Positions 1 to 8,830 of a stretch of DNA of 64,000 nt are shown piece by piece (position 1 is the first letter of the stretch; each line of letters opens with the position of its first letter). The position numbers and the translations under genes are program-made. The stretch spans positions 186,001 to 250,000 of the forward strand of contig WGMB01000011.1 in NCBI GenBank assembly GCA_016125275.1, read 5' to 3'. The notes under the pieces are model-generated. The model was given only the letters and a program-made list of their open reading frames with translations, was not told the origin of the DNA and made no database searches. Source of the DNA: Acidobacteriota bacterium. GTDB taxonomy: Bacteria > Acidobacteriota > Terriglobia > Bryobacterales > UBA6623.

Positions 1-1533
1 TCCCGCTCCAGCTTCCTCCAAGAGGCCCGCCGGCACGGCGCCCCCGCGGCGCCCCCGCCCATTCGCACCGTCGGCTTCACCACGCGCAACCGCCCGGAGC
101 TGTTGCAGCGCGCCATCCGGAGCTGGGTGGCCAACGCAGCCCCGTCCGGCCGCGACGTCGCCTTCACGGTCATCGACGATTCGCGCTCCGAAGACGAAGA
201 GCGCCCCACCCGCGAGGCCCTCGCGGAGCTCGTCGCCGAGGGCGTCGCCGTCCGGTTCGCAGGCCCCCGGGAACGAGACGCCTACGCCCAGGCCCTGGCC
301 GCCGAAGCCGACGCCGCCCCCTCCCTCGTCAGCTTCGCGCTGCGCGGCGACCCGCGCTTTCCCTTGACTACCGGTTCAGCCCGCAACAGCCTGCTGCTGG
401 ACTCGGCCGGCGAGCCCTACGTGCTGGCCGACGACGACGGCGTGGCCCGCTTGGCCGCCTGCCCCGAGCCGCTCGACGGCTTCGAGATCACCTCCCGCAA
501 CGACGCGACGGACTTCTGGTTCTATCGCAATCGCGACGAGATGCTCGCGCAGGGGCTCTTCGTCGAGAAGGACGTGCTCGGCGAACACGAGCGCCTGCTG
601 GGCCGCTCGGCCTGCGACCTGCTGGGCGCAAACGGCGCCGAGCCCTCACTCGAGCTGATGAGTGTGGACTTCGAGGATCGCCTGCGGCGCGGCCCGGTGA
701 CCGTGCGCACCAGCATGGCGGGCGTCATCGGCGACTCCGGCATCGGCGCCACGGCGCATCTATTCACCTCGCCCGAGGCCCGCCGCCGCCTGACGCTCTC
801 CGAGGAGTTCTACCACGACGCCGTTCGCAACCGCCAAAGCCTCCGCGTGGCGCGCCGCCCAACCCTCGGGGACGGCATCATCACCATGGCCGGCAACCTC
901 GGGCTCGACGCCGCCGCGCTCCTGCCGCCCTTCTGCCCCATCCAGCGCAACTCCGACGGTCTGCTCGGCCGCACCCTCCGGCAGTGCTTCCCCGACGCCT
1001 GCCGCGGCTATCTCGACGTGGCCGCGCTGCACGACCCTCCGCACGGGCGCAGCCAGAGCCTGGAGGAGTACTGGGACCAAGTGCGCCGGCTGCGCTTTCC
1101 CGACGTATTGGGGTCCTTCATCGACGCCTGGGCGCCGCCGCCGGGCAGCCTGTCGCCGGCCCAGGGCTTGGCTCTGCTGGGAGAGCGGCTGCGCGAGGTG
1201 GGCCGCCTGCCGCAGAGCGCCTTCCGCGGCCTGCTGCGCGCGCAACAGTTGCGCAAGGAAGCGCCTCGGCTGGCCTTCGACCGCACCGGCGAAGCCTCGG
1301 AGATGCCCGAGTTCTACGCCCGATTGCGGCAGCGCCAGCTCGAAGTCTTGCGCCAAGCCGTGGCCTGCGATTCGTACTTGGAGCCCCGGGATCTACCCTT
1401 CGACGATCCCCTGGCCGAAACACAGGCCGCGATCGGCCGCTTTGGGGAGCTATTGATCGCCTGGCCGCGCATCTGGCAGGCCGCCTTGCGGCTACGGGCG
1501 GCGGGAGGCCGACTGGCGCGACCGCTCGGCTAA
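1..1533 (+). CDS. Glycosyltransferase-like protein, 5'-truncated by the window edge
   Basis: The reading frame is open from base 1 to the TAA at 1531-1533, so about 510 C-terminal residues are visible and the true start lies upstream. A TTG at 103 is not a believable start, because the frame before it already encodes a GT-A-like N-terminus (TVGFTTRNRPELLQRAIRS), followed by a VIDDSRS motif and later VLADDDGVARL, which resembles a DXD metal/sugar-nucleotide site. The protein is probably a family-2-like glycosyltransferase; acceptor and donor cannot be named. The last bases overlap the stop of the convergent dUTPase gene by 4 nt. Fold call by motif only; the C-terminal half is unrecognised. Confidence 0.55.
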   Translation, partial: SRSSFLQEARRHGAPAAPPPIRTVGFTTRNRPELLQRAIRSWVANAAPSGRDVAFTVIDDSRSEDEERPTREALAELVAEGVAVRFAGPRERDAYAQALAAEADAAPSLVSFALRGDPRFPLTTGSARNSLLLDSAGEPYVLADDDGVARLAACPEPLDGFEITSRNDATDFWFYRNRDEMLAQGLFVEKDVLGEHERLLGRSACDLLGANGAEPSLELMSVDFEDRLRRGPVTVRTSMAGVIGDSGIGATAHLFTSPEARRRLTLSEEFYHDAVRNRQSLRVARRPTLGDGIITMAGNLGLDAAALLPPFCPIQRNSDGLLGRTLRQCFPDACRGYLDVAALHDPPHGRSQSLEEYWDQVRRLRFPDVLGSFIDAWAPPPGSLSPAQGLALLGERLREVGRLPQSAFRGLLRAQQLRKEAPRLAFDRTGEASEMPEFYARLRQRQLEVLRQAVACDSYLEPRDLPFDDPLAETQAAIGRFGELLIAWPRIWQAALRLRAAGGRLARPLG

Positions 1534-1973
1534 ACGCCCGTGGAGCCGAATCCGCCGTCGCCGCGGTCGCTCTCGTCGAGCGCCTCCGCCCATTCCCACT
1601 CGGCCGCCGCATACGCACCCACGATGAGCTGCGCGATGCGGTCGCCCGGCTGCACCGAAAAGTCCCGGTCCGAGTGGTTGACCAGCAGCACGCGCACCTC
1701 CCCGCGGTAGCCCGGGTCGATGGTTCCGGGCGAATTCAGCAGGGTCACGCCGTGGCGCGCCGCCAGGCCGCTGCGGGGCCGCACCTGCCCTTCATACCCC
1801 GGCGGAATCTCCAGCGACAGCCCCGTGCCGACCGAGGCCCAGCCCCCGGCGGGGATCACGGCAGAATCCACGGCATGTAGATCCATGCCGGCGTCCTCAT
1901 GGGGACCGTGGGCGAAGCGCGGCAGGCGCGCGTCGGGATGGAGCCTGCGGGCTCGGAGGCGCAGCGGCGTCAA
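1530..1973 (-). CDS. dut: Deoxyuridine 5'-triphosphate nucleotidohydrolase (dUTPase)
   Basis: Hydrolyses dUTP to dUMP and pyrophosphate, keeping uracil out of DNA and supplying dUMP for thymidylate. The 147-residue length fits the homotrimeric family. Its motifs appear in order: DAGMDLHA (motif 1), PRSGLAARHGV (2), GTIDPGYRGEV with the catalytic Asp/Tyr (3), GDRIAQLIV (4) and the glycine-rich C-terminal RGDGGFGSTGV (5). The start is a TTG at 1973; no ATG lies upstream that would suit the conserved N-terminus (LRLRARRLHPDARLP). A TATCCT hexamer 7 nt upstream may be the -10 element of a near-leaderless transcript. The gene is 28 bp downstream of the SLC13 gene. Confidence 0.95.
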   Translation of the reverse strand: MTPLRLRARRLHPDARLPRFAHGPHEDAGMDLHAVDSAVIPAGGWASVGTGLSLEIPPGYEGQVRPRSGLAARHGVTLLNSPGTIDPGYRGEVRVLLVNHSDRDFSVQPGDRIAQLIVGAYAAAEWEWAEALDESDRGDGGFGSTGV

Positions 1974-2001
1974 GACTCCGAGGATACCAACTCGAGCCGC
2001 A

Positions 2002-3795
2002 TCAGAACGGGAAGAACAAGGGCGCCAGCAGCGCGCCGGTCACGGCCAGCAGCAGCGTCAGCGGCAGACCGATCCGCGTGAAGTCGGCAAAGCGATACCC
2101 GCCGGGGCCGTACACCATCAGGTTCGTCTGGTAGCCGATCGGCGTGGCGAAGCTCAGCCCGCAGCCCAACAGCAGCACGAAGACGAAAGGCGTCGCCGAA
2201 ACCCCCAGCCCTTGCGCCGTCGCCACCGTCACCGGATACATCACCGCCGCCGCGCCGTTGTTCGTCAGCGCCTGCGCAAAAATGCCGGCCAGCAGAATCA
2301 CCACGAACAGCATCCCCTGCGGGCCGAACCCCAGCGCGCCGCAGGCCTGCAGCAGCTCGGTCGCAAGGTAGTGCGCCGCCCCGGAGTGCTGGATGGCGCC
2401 GCCCATGCCCAGAGCGCAGGCGATCACCACGATCACCTGTAAGTTCACGCTGGCGCGCGCCACGCCGATCGGCGCGCAGCCTGAGAACACCATCAGCACC
2501 GCCGCGGACAGTCCCAGCACCACCGGCGGAATGCCGCTGAACGCCATCGCCGCAACCAGGGCCACGAATATGCCCAGCGCCAGCGTCGCCTTCTCATGCC
2601 GCACCGGCTTAGAGCCCGCCACCGCCGAGACCAGGTAGAAGTCGTCGCTATTGCGGTAGCCGTCGACAAAGCCGCGATGCGTCTCCAGCAGCAGCGTGTC
2701 GCCGGCCCGCAGCCGGATGTCGCCGACCTTGGCCCGAATCTGCTCGCCGTTGCGGTGCACGGCCACGATGGCGGCGTTGTAGGTGGTGCGAAAGCGGGAT
2801 TCCCGGACCGTCCTCCCTAGCAGCGGGGAGTTATGGGAGACGACCGCTTCGACCAGCGTCCGGTCCCCCTGCCCCGGCCGCAGCTTGTCCACCTGATTGG
2901 TGGCCGGCGCCAGGCCCCGGATCTTGCGCAAGTCGACCACGGACTCGAGAATGCCCGCGAAAGCCAGAATGTCCCCGGCGCGCAGGATCCACTGCGGCCC
3001 GGGCGCGGGAATGCGTTGCTCGCCCCGCTCGATCTCCGACAGGTACAGCCCCGGCAGGTGGCGCAGCCCGGCGGCTTCGATGCTCTTGCCCACGATGGGG
3101 GAGTCCGCGCCCACCTCCATCTGCACCACGTAGCGGCGGGCGTCCAGCGTAGAAGCCGCCGCCGGGCGCCGCTCAGGCAGCAGCCAGCGGGACGTCAGCA
3201 CCACGAACCCGATGCCCAGCAGCAGCGTCGGCGCGCCCAACGCGGCCGGCCCCCAAAACTGCAGCGCCGGAGAGAGCGCCTCGGAGGCCGGCGTCTGGTC
3301 GCGGTACAGGCCCAGGATGACTAGATTCGACGAGCTGCCGATGGCGGTCAGGCGGCCGCCCATGATGGCGGCGTAGCTCAGCGGCAGAAACAGCTTGGAG
3401 GGGCTGATGCGGATCTTGCGAGCCCAGTCGCTCACGATCGGCATGTACATCGCCACGATCGGCGTGTTGTTCATGAAGCCCGATAGGATGCCCACCGGGA
3501 CCATCAGCCGCAACTGCGCGGCGGCGATGGAGGTCGGCCGGCCCAGCAGCCCTGCTGCGATGCGGCTCGTCGCACCGGTCTCGGACAGTCCCTCGGCGAC
3601 CACAAACAGCGCCGCGATCAGCACCACGGCCGGATGGGAAAAGCCGGCCAGCGCTTGCGGCAGCGTCAGGCTGCCCACCGCCACGTTCGCGATCAAGCCG
3701 CCCAGCATGGCCAGCTCGACCGGAAGCCGATTGGAAAGTAATGCAGCGATGACGACAACTACGCTGACGACGCTGAACCAAGCCTCAAAGGACAT
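2002..3795 (-). CDS. SLC13/DASS-family anion permease with two TrkA-C domains
   Basis: 597-residue inner-membrane transporter of the citrate/sulfate/dicarboxylate (SLC13, ArsB/NhaD-like) group. About six hydrophobic helices come first, including the SSSNLVILG substrate/cation-binding turn near residue 155. Two soluble TrkA-C (RCK-C) type domains occupy roughly residues 220-385 (VVQMEVGADSPIVGKSIEAA and LVEAVVSHNSPLLGRTVRE). A second membrane half repeats the turn as TPIGYQTNLMVYG near the C-terminus. The inserted RCK-C pair is usual in bacterial members and suggests ligand regulation. Substrate (sulfate, dicarboxylate or other) cannot be told from sequence. It lies downstream of the PEP-CTERM gene but is separated from it by a terminator. 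Confidence 0.85.
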   Translation of the reverse strand: MSFEAWFSVVSVVVVIAALLSNRLPVELAMLGGLIANVAVGSLTLPQALAGFSHPAVVLIAALFVVAEGLSETGATSRIAAGLLGRPTSIAAAQLRLMVPVGILSGFMNNTPIVAMYMPIVSDWARKIRISPSKLFLPLSYAAIMGGRLTAIGSSSNLVILGLYRDQTPASEALSPALQFWGPAALGAPTLLLGIGFVVLTSRWLLPERRPAAASTLDARRYVVQMEVGADSPIVGKSIEAAGLRHLPGLYLSEIERGEQRIPAPGPQWILRAGDILAFAGILESVVDLRKIRGLAPATNQVDKLRPGQGDRTLVEAVVSHNSPLLGRTVRESRFRTTYNAAIVAVHRNGEQIRAKVGDIRLRAGDTLLLETHRGFVDGYRNSDDFYLVSAVAGSKPVRHEKATLALGIFVALVAAMAFSGIPPVVLGLSAAVLMVFSGCAPIGVARASVNLQVIVVIACALGMGGAIQHSGAAHYLATELLQACGALGFGPQGMLFVVILLAGIFAQALTNNGAAAVMYPVTVATAQGLGVSATPFVFVLLLGCGLSFATPIGYQTNLMVYGPGGYRFADFTRIGLPLTLLLAVTGALLAPLFFPF

Positions 3796-3814
3796 AGGGC
3801 GGGGGGAGAAATCG

Positions 3815-3849
3815 AAAAAGCCCGCCGGAGGGGAAGTTCTCCGGCGGGC
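3815..3849 (-). terminator. Rho-independent terminator of the PEP-CTERM gene
   Basis: A perfect 10-bp inverted repeat (GCCCGCCGGA / TCCGGCGGGC, 10-nt loop) at 3820-3849 is followed on the minus strand by TTTTTCG. It lies 68 bp after the PEP-CTERM stop and ends 20 bp before the SLC13 start, so it separates the two transcripts. Confidence 0.85.
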
Positions 3850-3917
3850 ATGTGCTTTTCGCTTCGGCCTAGCCGTCGCGATACGACAGCGGGCGGCTCG
3901 GAAGGTTGGCGAACGGC

Positions 3918-4607
3918 TTACTGCTGCTTGCGGCGACGCAGAGCGGCCAGGCCGATCAGCGCCGAACCCATCAGCAGAACCGTGCCGGGCTCAGGAACAA
4001 CGTGGTGGCTGTTCGTGAACTCCGAGATCGAAGCGTTCTGACCGATCTGAATGTCCTTCTGCAGGAACACTTCGTGCAGGCCCAGGCCGGCAATCGAGTT
4101 GCCGCCGGGGGTCAGGAACGTCTGGTCGGTCAGCTTGTCGTTGGAACCGGGGTTGTTGTACACCTGCAGCTCGCCGATGATCGAACCGCAGGGGTTCAAC
4201 AGCGGGTTCACGCCGGGCGTGCAGATGTTCTCCGTGATGGTCACCGGGGGAACGGTCGTGCCCAGGCCAACGTCGAAGCCGCGGAACGCGCCGCCGCTGA
4301 CGGCGGTGTAGGTGATCAGAATGTCGCCAGCCGTCGTCGCCGGGCTCGGCGAGTGGCTGATCTGGAACTTCAGGTAGACGTCCGCGCCGCCGTTATCCAC
4401 GGTCACGCCCGTCAGCGAAACGCTGCTGGCCGGCGGCTGATCGAAGATGCCGAAGTCGACGTCGAAGTCGCTGAACGTCACGAAGCCGGCCGTGCAGGCC
4501 GAGATCGTGGTGATGTCAGAACCAATCAGGCTCGAGCACAGCGTCGCAGCCGAACCGGTCGGCACGAAAGCTGCGGCCAAAGCCAGCGTCATAAGAGCTT
4601 TCTTCAT
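3918..4607 (-). CDS. Secreted PEP-CTERM sorting-domain protein
   Basis: 229-residue exported protein. A Sec signal peptide (MKKALMTLALAAAFVPTGSA) is followed by a beta-rich, threonine/glycine-rich domain and ends with VPEPGTVLLMGSALIGLAAL plus RRRKQQ. That is the PEP motif, transmembrane helix and basic tail recognised by an exosortase, which must be encoded elsewhere. Four cysteines near residues 28-40 and 135-145 could form disulfides. The start at ATG 4607 is preferred over a TTG at 4628, because GGGGAGGA lies between them and would be the ribosome binding site. Function unknown; members are usually exopolysaccharide- or surface-associated. A hairpin lies in the leader. Confidence 0.85.
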   Translation of the reverse strand: MKKALMTLALAAAFVPTGSAATLCSSLIGSDITTISACTAGFVTFSDFDVDFGIFDQPPASSVSLTGVTVDNGGADVYLKFQISHSPSPATTAGDILITYTAVSGGAFRGFDVGLGTTVPPVTITENICTPGVNPLLNPCGSIIGELQVYNNPGSNDKLTDQTFLTPGGNSIAGLGLHEVFLQKDIQIGQNASISEFTNSHHVVPEPGTVLLMGSALIGLAALRRRKQQ

Positions 4608-4649
4608 TGAATTTTCATTCCTCCCCAAACAGTGCTTACATTGAGCCGC

Positions 4650-4678
4650 CCGGCCGTAAGAAGCACTCTTACGTCCGG
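4650..4678 (-). promoter_or_regulatory. Leader hairpin / possible operator upstream of the PEP-CTERM gene
   Basis: An 11-bp imperfect inverted repeat with one mismatch (CCGGCCGTAAG / CTTACGTCCGG, 7-nt loop) sits 43 bp before the PEP-CTERM start. It could be a 5'-UTR hairpin or a dyad operator. No promoter hexamers were assigned with confidence. Confidence 0.4.
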
Positions 4679-4746
4679 ACTATCCCTGCGTTTATCCAAA
4701 CTAACAGACAAGGGCGGATGCACGCAAGACTCTTGTGAACGTCCAC

Positions 4747-4764
4747 CCCAAAAAAAGTTTTGGG
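4747..4764 (-). terminator. Weak terminator-like hairpin after zapA
   Basis: A perfect 7-bp inverted repeat (CCCAAAA / TTTTGGG, 4-nt loop) begins 9 nt after the zapA stop. The stem is A/U-rich and the T run lies inside the hairpin, so this is a marginal terminator call. Confidence 0.3.
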
Positions 4765-4773
4765 TTCAATGGG

Positions 4774-5094
4774 TCAGTCGGCGGCCGGAAAGAGGGCCGC
4801 CGTCCGCGAGCCCCCGGCCTCCTCCAAAAGCGCTTGAATGCGGTCCCGCTTGGCGTTGATGCGTCCGCGGTAGCGCTCGTGCTCGTCCCTCAGCCGCAGC
4901 AGCTCATCGGCCAATTCCAACGCCGCCAGCACCGCCACCCGGTAGCTGTCCGGCGAGCCGCCGCGGTCCGCGATGCCGTTCATCTTTTCGTCGACGATCT
5001 CCGCGACGCGGTGGGTGCGATCCGGGTCCGACGCGCTACGCACGTTATAGACTTGCCCAAAGATCTGCACTTGCACACCTCTCAATGAACGCAT
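4774..5094 (-). CDS. zapA: Cell division protein ZapA
   Basis: 106-residue FtsZ-ring stabiliser. The N-terminal globular part (VQVQIFGQVYNVRSASDPD, then VAEIVDEKMNGIADRG) and the C-terminal coiled coil (LAALELADELLRLRDEHERY) match the ZapA family, and the length is normal. The start at ATG 5094 has GAGGGG 7 nt upstream; longer in-frame starts run into a non-conserved arginine/serine tract. It is 13 bp downstream of the coiled-coil gene at 5108-5410, so the two are probably co-transcribed. Confidence 0.85.
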   Translation of the reverse strand: MRSLRGVQVQIFGQVYNVRSASDPDRTHRVAEIVDEKMNGIADRGGSPDSYRVAVLAALELADELLRLRDEHERYRGRINAKRDRIQALLEEAGGSRTAALFPAAD

Positions 5095-5107
5095 CCGTCG
5101 CCCCTCG

Positions 5108-5410
5108 TCAGGACTGTTCGAGCGATTCGATCCGGTCGAGCAGCGATTCGATGCGGCTCCGCACGACCTTGCGGCCCTGTTGGCCGTCATCGCGCTGCGC
5201 CTGGAGCTTCTCGATCGTCCGCTCCTTCTCGGCCAGCTCGTCCTTCAGCCGCACCGTCTCCTTTTCAGCCGATAACTGCTTGCGGCGCGCCTCCCGCAGT
5301 TGCTCCACCATCTCCAAGATTCGCGCTTCGAGACGTTCGAGCGCTTCCACGTCATGATTGTCTTCGTCGAGCAAGCCGTCGAGCGACGGCGCGCTGAGAT
5401 TGCCGGCCAT
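5108..5410 (-). CDS. ZapB-like small coiled-coil protein
   Basis: 100-residue protein predicted almost entirely as coiled coil: heptad-rich segments LERLEARILEMVEQLREA, LSAEKETVRLKDELAEKE and VVRSRIESLLDRIESLEQ after a short acidic N-terminus. Position immediately upstream of zapA (13 bp) and size suggest a ZapB-like partner that joins ZapA at the division site. Such sequences are low-complexity, so the call rests mostly on context. The start at ATG 5410 has GAGGAC 5 nt upstream. Confidence 0.6.
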   Translation of the reverse strand: MAGNLSAPSLDGLLDEDNHDVEALERLEARILEMVEQLREARRKQLSAEKETVRLKDELAEKERTIEKLQAQRDDGQQGRKVVRSRIESLLDRIESLEQS

Positions 5411-5473
5411 GGATCGTCCTCGCACCCGTAATGGTACCGCAGCATGGGCCGAAACATCGACCCATTTTTTGTT

Positions 5474-6901
5474 TTAGACCCCGTCTCGCAGCCCCGGCGC
5501 CGCGAACCGCCCCAGCGCCTTCTCGAGCCTCGCCGCGACGGCCAACGCCGTCGAATCCTCGAACGGCCGGCCCGCGATCTGCACCGCGATCGGCAGCCCC
5601 TCGGCGCTCGTTCCGGCCCGCACCACCACGGCCGGATTCCCCGTCAGGTTATAGAGCTGCAAGTACGTAAACCCCTGCGGGTAGCGCACCGTTTGGCCCT
5701 GGATCACCCATTCCCGACGGCCGTGCGGAAAGGCCGGGGTCGCCGCGGCCGGTCCCAGCAGTACGGGGTAGGTCTCCATCAGCCCGAGGAGCCGCGACCG
5801 GGCGCGGTCCCGGTCCACCCAAGCCTGCAAGAAGCGCTCGTACGTCATCGCGGTCTCTTCGGCCGGATCCGCGAACAGGCCCAGCGACAGCGGATGCAGC
5901 TCCTCCTCGCGGCCTTGGATCAGCGGCTTGGTCAGCGTCGCTCCGGCGACCGAGAACAGGATGCGCCACGTCTCGATCGCCTCCCGAACCTTCTCGAGCT
6001 CCACCCGCTCCACCCGGAACCCCTCGGACCGCAGGGCCTTCGCGGCGTCTTCTAAGACCGCAATCGTCTCGTCGTCGACCGGCGTCGCCCCATCGAAGTC
6101 GTAGTACCCGATCCGCAGGTCGCCAACCTCGACCGCCGCCGCCGGTCCGAGATCCACCGGTGCGCACGACGGATCGTGCCGTTCCGTCCCCGCCGTCGCC
6201 CGCAGCAGCAGGTCCAAGTCCTCAACCGTCGGCCCCATCGGCCCCACCAGGCCCAGGAAGGCCCCCGGCCCCATGCAGACGGGCCAATGGCCGGTCCGCG
6301 GAATCAGCCCCGGCGTCGGCTTCAGGCCCGCCACACCACAAAACGCCGCCGGCGCCCGCACGGAGCCGCCGCCGTCGCTGCCCATGCCCCCGGCCGAGAA
6401 CCCGGCCGCGATCGCCGCCGCCTCGCCGCCGCTCGATCCGCCGGCCGTGCGGCTCAGGTCGAAGGGATTGTTCGTGCGGCCGTAGATATAGTTGTCCGTT
6501 TCATAGGCCATCAGCATGTCCGGCGTATTCGTCACGCCCAGCACGATGGCTCCGGCCCGGCGCAGTCTTTCCACCAGCGGGGCGTCTCGGCCGGCGACGC
6601 GGCCGGCGCGGAACCGCGAGCCGCACTCGCAGCGCAAGCCCTCCACGTCGATCGAAGCCTTGATCGTCAGCGGCGCGCCGTGCAGCGGTCCCACGTCACC
6701 CCCGGCGGCCAGCGCCTCGTCGGCCCGCCGCGCCTCCCGCCGGGCCCTCTCGAAGTCCGCGTCCACGATGGCGTTGACCGAAGGGTTCCAGCGCTCGATG
6801 CGTTCGATGCGAGCCTCGACGACTTCGCTCGCCGAGACCTCGCCGGCCCGAATCCGCCGCGCCGTCTCCGCCGCGCCCCACAACGTCGATTCCCGAACCA
6901 T
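5474..6901 (-). CDS. Amidase signature family enzyme (GatA-like amidohydrolase)
   Basis: 475-residue amidase-signature hydrolase with the Ser-cisSer-Lys triad: catalytic Lys in PLTIKASIDVEG (near residue 81), cis-Ser in the AGGSSGGEAAAIAAG block (near residue 154) and nucleophile Ser in GSDGGGSVRAPAAF (near residue 178). It hydrolyses an amide bond, but the family covers many substrates. No gatB or gatC is nearby, so a role as a GatCAB subunit is not supported. It starts at ATG 6901, 22 bp after the ABC permease stop, and may be the last gene of that transcript. Confidence 0.85.
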   Translation of the reverse strand: MVRESTLWGAAETARRIRAGEVSASEVVEARIERIERWNPSVNAIVDADFERARREARRADEALAAGGDVGPLHGAPLTIKASIDVEGLRCECGSRFRAGRVAGRDAPLVERLRRAGAIVLGVTNTPDMLMAYETDNYIYGRTNNPFDLSRTAGGSSGGEAAAIAAGFSAGGMGSDGGGSVRAPAAFCGVAGLKPTPGLIPRTGHWPVCMGPGAFLGLVGPMGPTVEDLDLLLRATAGTERHDPSCAPVDLGPAAAVEVGDLRIGYYDFDGATPVDDETIAVLEDAAKALRSEGFRVERVELEKVREAIETWRILFSVAGATLTKPLIQGREEELHPLSLGLFADPAEETAMTYERFLQAWVDRDRARSRLLGLMETYPVLLGPAAATPAFPHGRREWVIQGQTVRYPQGFTYLQLYNLTGNPAVVVRAGTSAEGLPIAVQIAGRPFEDSTALAVAARLEKALGRFAAPGLRDGV

Positions 6902-6923
6902 CCTTGCGATTGAACCACACGCC

Positions 6924-8096
6924 CTAGCGGCCGAACACGATGCGCTCGCTGCGCAACAGCCGCACGACGCCGGCCACGCAGACCGCGGCCAGCAGCAGAG
7001 TCACGCCCCCGGCCCCCAAAGTCTGCGCCAGCGTCGGCGCTTCGCCGGCCAGCAGGCTCGTGAGCGCTCCGTTCTGCCCCACCACCGGCAGCATCTGCCA
7101 CCCCTCTCCCTGCAAGGCCCCAAAGCTTATCAGCGCCATGGGCAGCGTGGGAAGGATCACCGCCAGCGCCAAGTAGCTCTGCGCTTCCTTGAACGAGCGC
7201 GCGAACAGCGCAATCAGCAGCTCGAACGCCGAGGCGAACAGCGCCACCGGCGCCAGCACGGCCGTCATCGCCGCAATGCCCGCCGCGTCCACCCGAAAAC
7301 GCACGCCCAGCTCATACAACGGCGAGTGCGAAAGTATCCACAAGTTCAAGCCCAGGCTCACCAGCGCCCCGAGCATCGCCAGCACCGCCGCGGCGCTCCA
7401 CTTTCCCAGCGCCGCATCGAGCGGCGAAATCGGGTTCGCCAGCAGCGCTTCCAACGAGCCTCGCTCCCGCTCGCCCGCCGTGGAGTCCGCCGCCGCCGAC
7501 ATGCCCGCCGCGAACGCGGCCAGCAGGATCAGCAACGGCGGCAAGCCCAGCAAGGCCTTCGTCCGGCCGTCGCCGGCGGAAACCTCCAGCTCCTCGATCT
7601 CCAGCGTCTTCACGGCCTGCGGGCTCACGCCCCGCGCCATCAGCCGCAACTGCGCGATCTGCTCGCTATAGAGATTGAGGAGTCGCCGAACGCGTCCCAC
7701 CTTGCCCCGCACGCTGGAATCGTTGCCGTTGAACAGGATGCGCACTCCGGCCGGCCTGCCCTGCGCGAAGTCCTCGGCAAACTCCGGCTCGGCTTGTACC
7801 ACCACCAGGCGCTTGTTGGCGCGCACGGCGGCTGCGGGCGCGTCCGGCGCCTCCGCCACGGTCACGCCGTTCTGCTGCTCCAGCCACGACGCCAGCTCCG
7901 GCGCGAGCTCCCGCCCGGCGAACGGGATGCTGATGTCTTCCAGGTCGCGCCGGTCGCTGGCCATCTCCCCCAGCACGAATCCCAGCATGATCGGCCCCAG
8001 GATCACGCCGAGCGAAGCCGAGAACAGCGCTCGCCGATCGCGCAGGTGGTCGATGAGCTCCTTCGCGAAGATCACCCCAAACAGTCTCCCGCTCAC
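6924..8096 (-). CDS. ABC transporter permease (NatB/ABC-2 type)
   Basis: 390-residue membrane subunit. One helix near the N-terminus (ALFSASLGVILGPIMLGFVL) is followed by an extracytoplasmic domain of about 150 residues and then by five to six hydrophobic helices from LLGLPPLLILLAAFAAGM to the C-terminus, the topology of ABC-2/NatB permeases. GERERGSLEALLANPIS between helices is the typical coupling segment. The start is GTG 8096: the stop of the ATPase gene overlaps it as GTGA, and GAGGAGGAG lies just upstream. It pairs with the ATPase at 8093-8830; exported substrate unknown (sodium, drug or peptide are all possible). Confidence 0.85.
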   Translation of the reverse strand: MSGRLFGVIFAKELIDHLRDRRALFSASLGVILGPIMLGFVLGEMASDRRDLEDISIPFAGRELAPELASWLEQQNGVTVAEAPDAPAAAVRANKRLVVVQAEPEFAEDFAQGRPAGVRILFNGNDSSVRGKVGRVRRLLNLYSEQIAQLRLMARGVSPQAVKTLEIEELEVSAGDGRTKALLGLPPLLILLAAFAAGMSAAADSTAGERERGSLEALLANPISPLDAALGKWSAAAVLAMLGALVSLGLNLWILSHSPLYELGVRFRVDAAGIAAMTAVLAPVALFASAFELLIALFARSFKEAQSYLALAVILPTLPMALISFGALQGEGWQMLPVVGQNGALTSLLAGEAPTLAQTLGAGGVTLLLAAVCVAGVVRLLRSERIVFGR

Positions 8097-8830
8097 AGCT
8101 CCTCCTCGGCCGGCTCGCCGCCGGTGAGCGACACGAACGCTTCTTCCAGCGATTCGCAGCCCGCCTGCCGCCGAATGTCGTCCGGCGACCCCTCGGCCGC
8201 CACCCGTCCGGCGGCCACCACGGCCACCGAGTCGCACAACGCGGAGACCTCCTGCATCACGTGGCTGGAGAAGATCACCGCGCGTCCCTCGTCGCGCAAC
8301 CGGCGCAAGATCTTGCGCACGGCCCGCACGCTCGGCACGTCGAGCCCGTTGGTCGGCTCGTCCAGCAGCAGGTTTTGCGGATCGTGGACCAGCGCCCGCG
8401 CCAGCGCCGTCTTCATCCGCTCGCCGTGAGAGAACCCGGCCGCCCGCCGGTCCGCAATGCCCTGCATGTCGAGCGCGCGGATCAGCTCGTCGGTCCGCCG
8501 CTCCAGCGCCGCGCCGCGCAGGCCGTGCAGGCGGCCGAAGAAGCGGATGTGCTCCCGGGCGGTCAGCCGGGGATACAGCCCGTGGATGTCCGTCAGCACG
8601 CCCAGCCGCGCACGAGCCTCCGTCGGGCGCTCCGCCACGGCCACGCCGTCGATGCTCACCGACCCCTTATCCGGCCGCAGCAGCCCGTAGAGGATCCGCA
8701 GCGCCGTGGTCTTCCCCGCCCCGTTGGGGCCGAGGAGTCCGGTGATCGCTCCGTCCGTGGCCCGAAACGAGAGCCCGTCGAGCGCCATCGTCGCGCCGAA
8801 ACTCTTGTGCAAATCGACGGCTTCGATCAT
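8093..8830 (-). CDS. ABC transporter ATP-binding protein (NatA-like)
   Basis: 245-residue nucleotide-binding subunit. Walker A is GPNGAGKTT, the signature-like motif is GFSHGERMKTALARAL, Walker B is LLLDEPTNGLD and the switch His is in FSSHVMQEV. The signature reads SHGERM where LSGGQ is more usual, as in NatA and some ABC-2 systems. The ATG at 8830 overlaps the stop of the upstream hydrolase gene (ATGA), and its own TGA overlaps the permease GTG, so hydrolase, ATPase and permease are translationally coupled. An apparent in-frame extension upstream of 8830 belongs to the frameshifted hydrolase and is not part of this protein. Confidence 0.9.
   Translation of the reverse strand: MIEAVDLHKSFGATMALDGLSFRATDGAITGLLGPNGAGKTTALRILYGLLRPDKGSVSIDGVAVAERPTEARARLGVLTDIHGLYPRLTAREHIRFFGRLHGLRGAALERRTDELIRALDMQGIADRRAAGFSHGERMKTALARALVHDPQNLLLDEPTNGLDVPSVRAVRKILRRLRDEGRAVIFSSHVMQEVSALCDSVAVVAAGRVAAEGSPDDIRRQAGCESLEEAFVSLTGGEPAEEEL

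Noticed and set aside
4608-4745. A cyclic-di-GMP riboswitch or sigma-54 promoter in the PEP-CTERM leader
   Set aside because: I compared the leader with the GEMM consensus and with TGGCAC-N5-TTGC; neither core was present on either strand.
5474-6901. GatA subunit of the tRNA amidotransferase
   Set aside because: The catalytic triad is shared by the whole amidase-signature family, and neither gatB nor gatC is adjacent.
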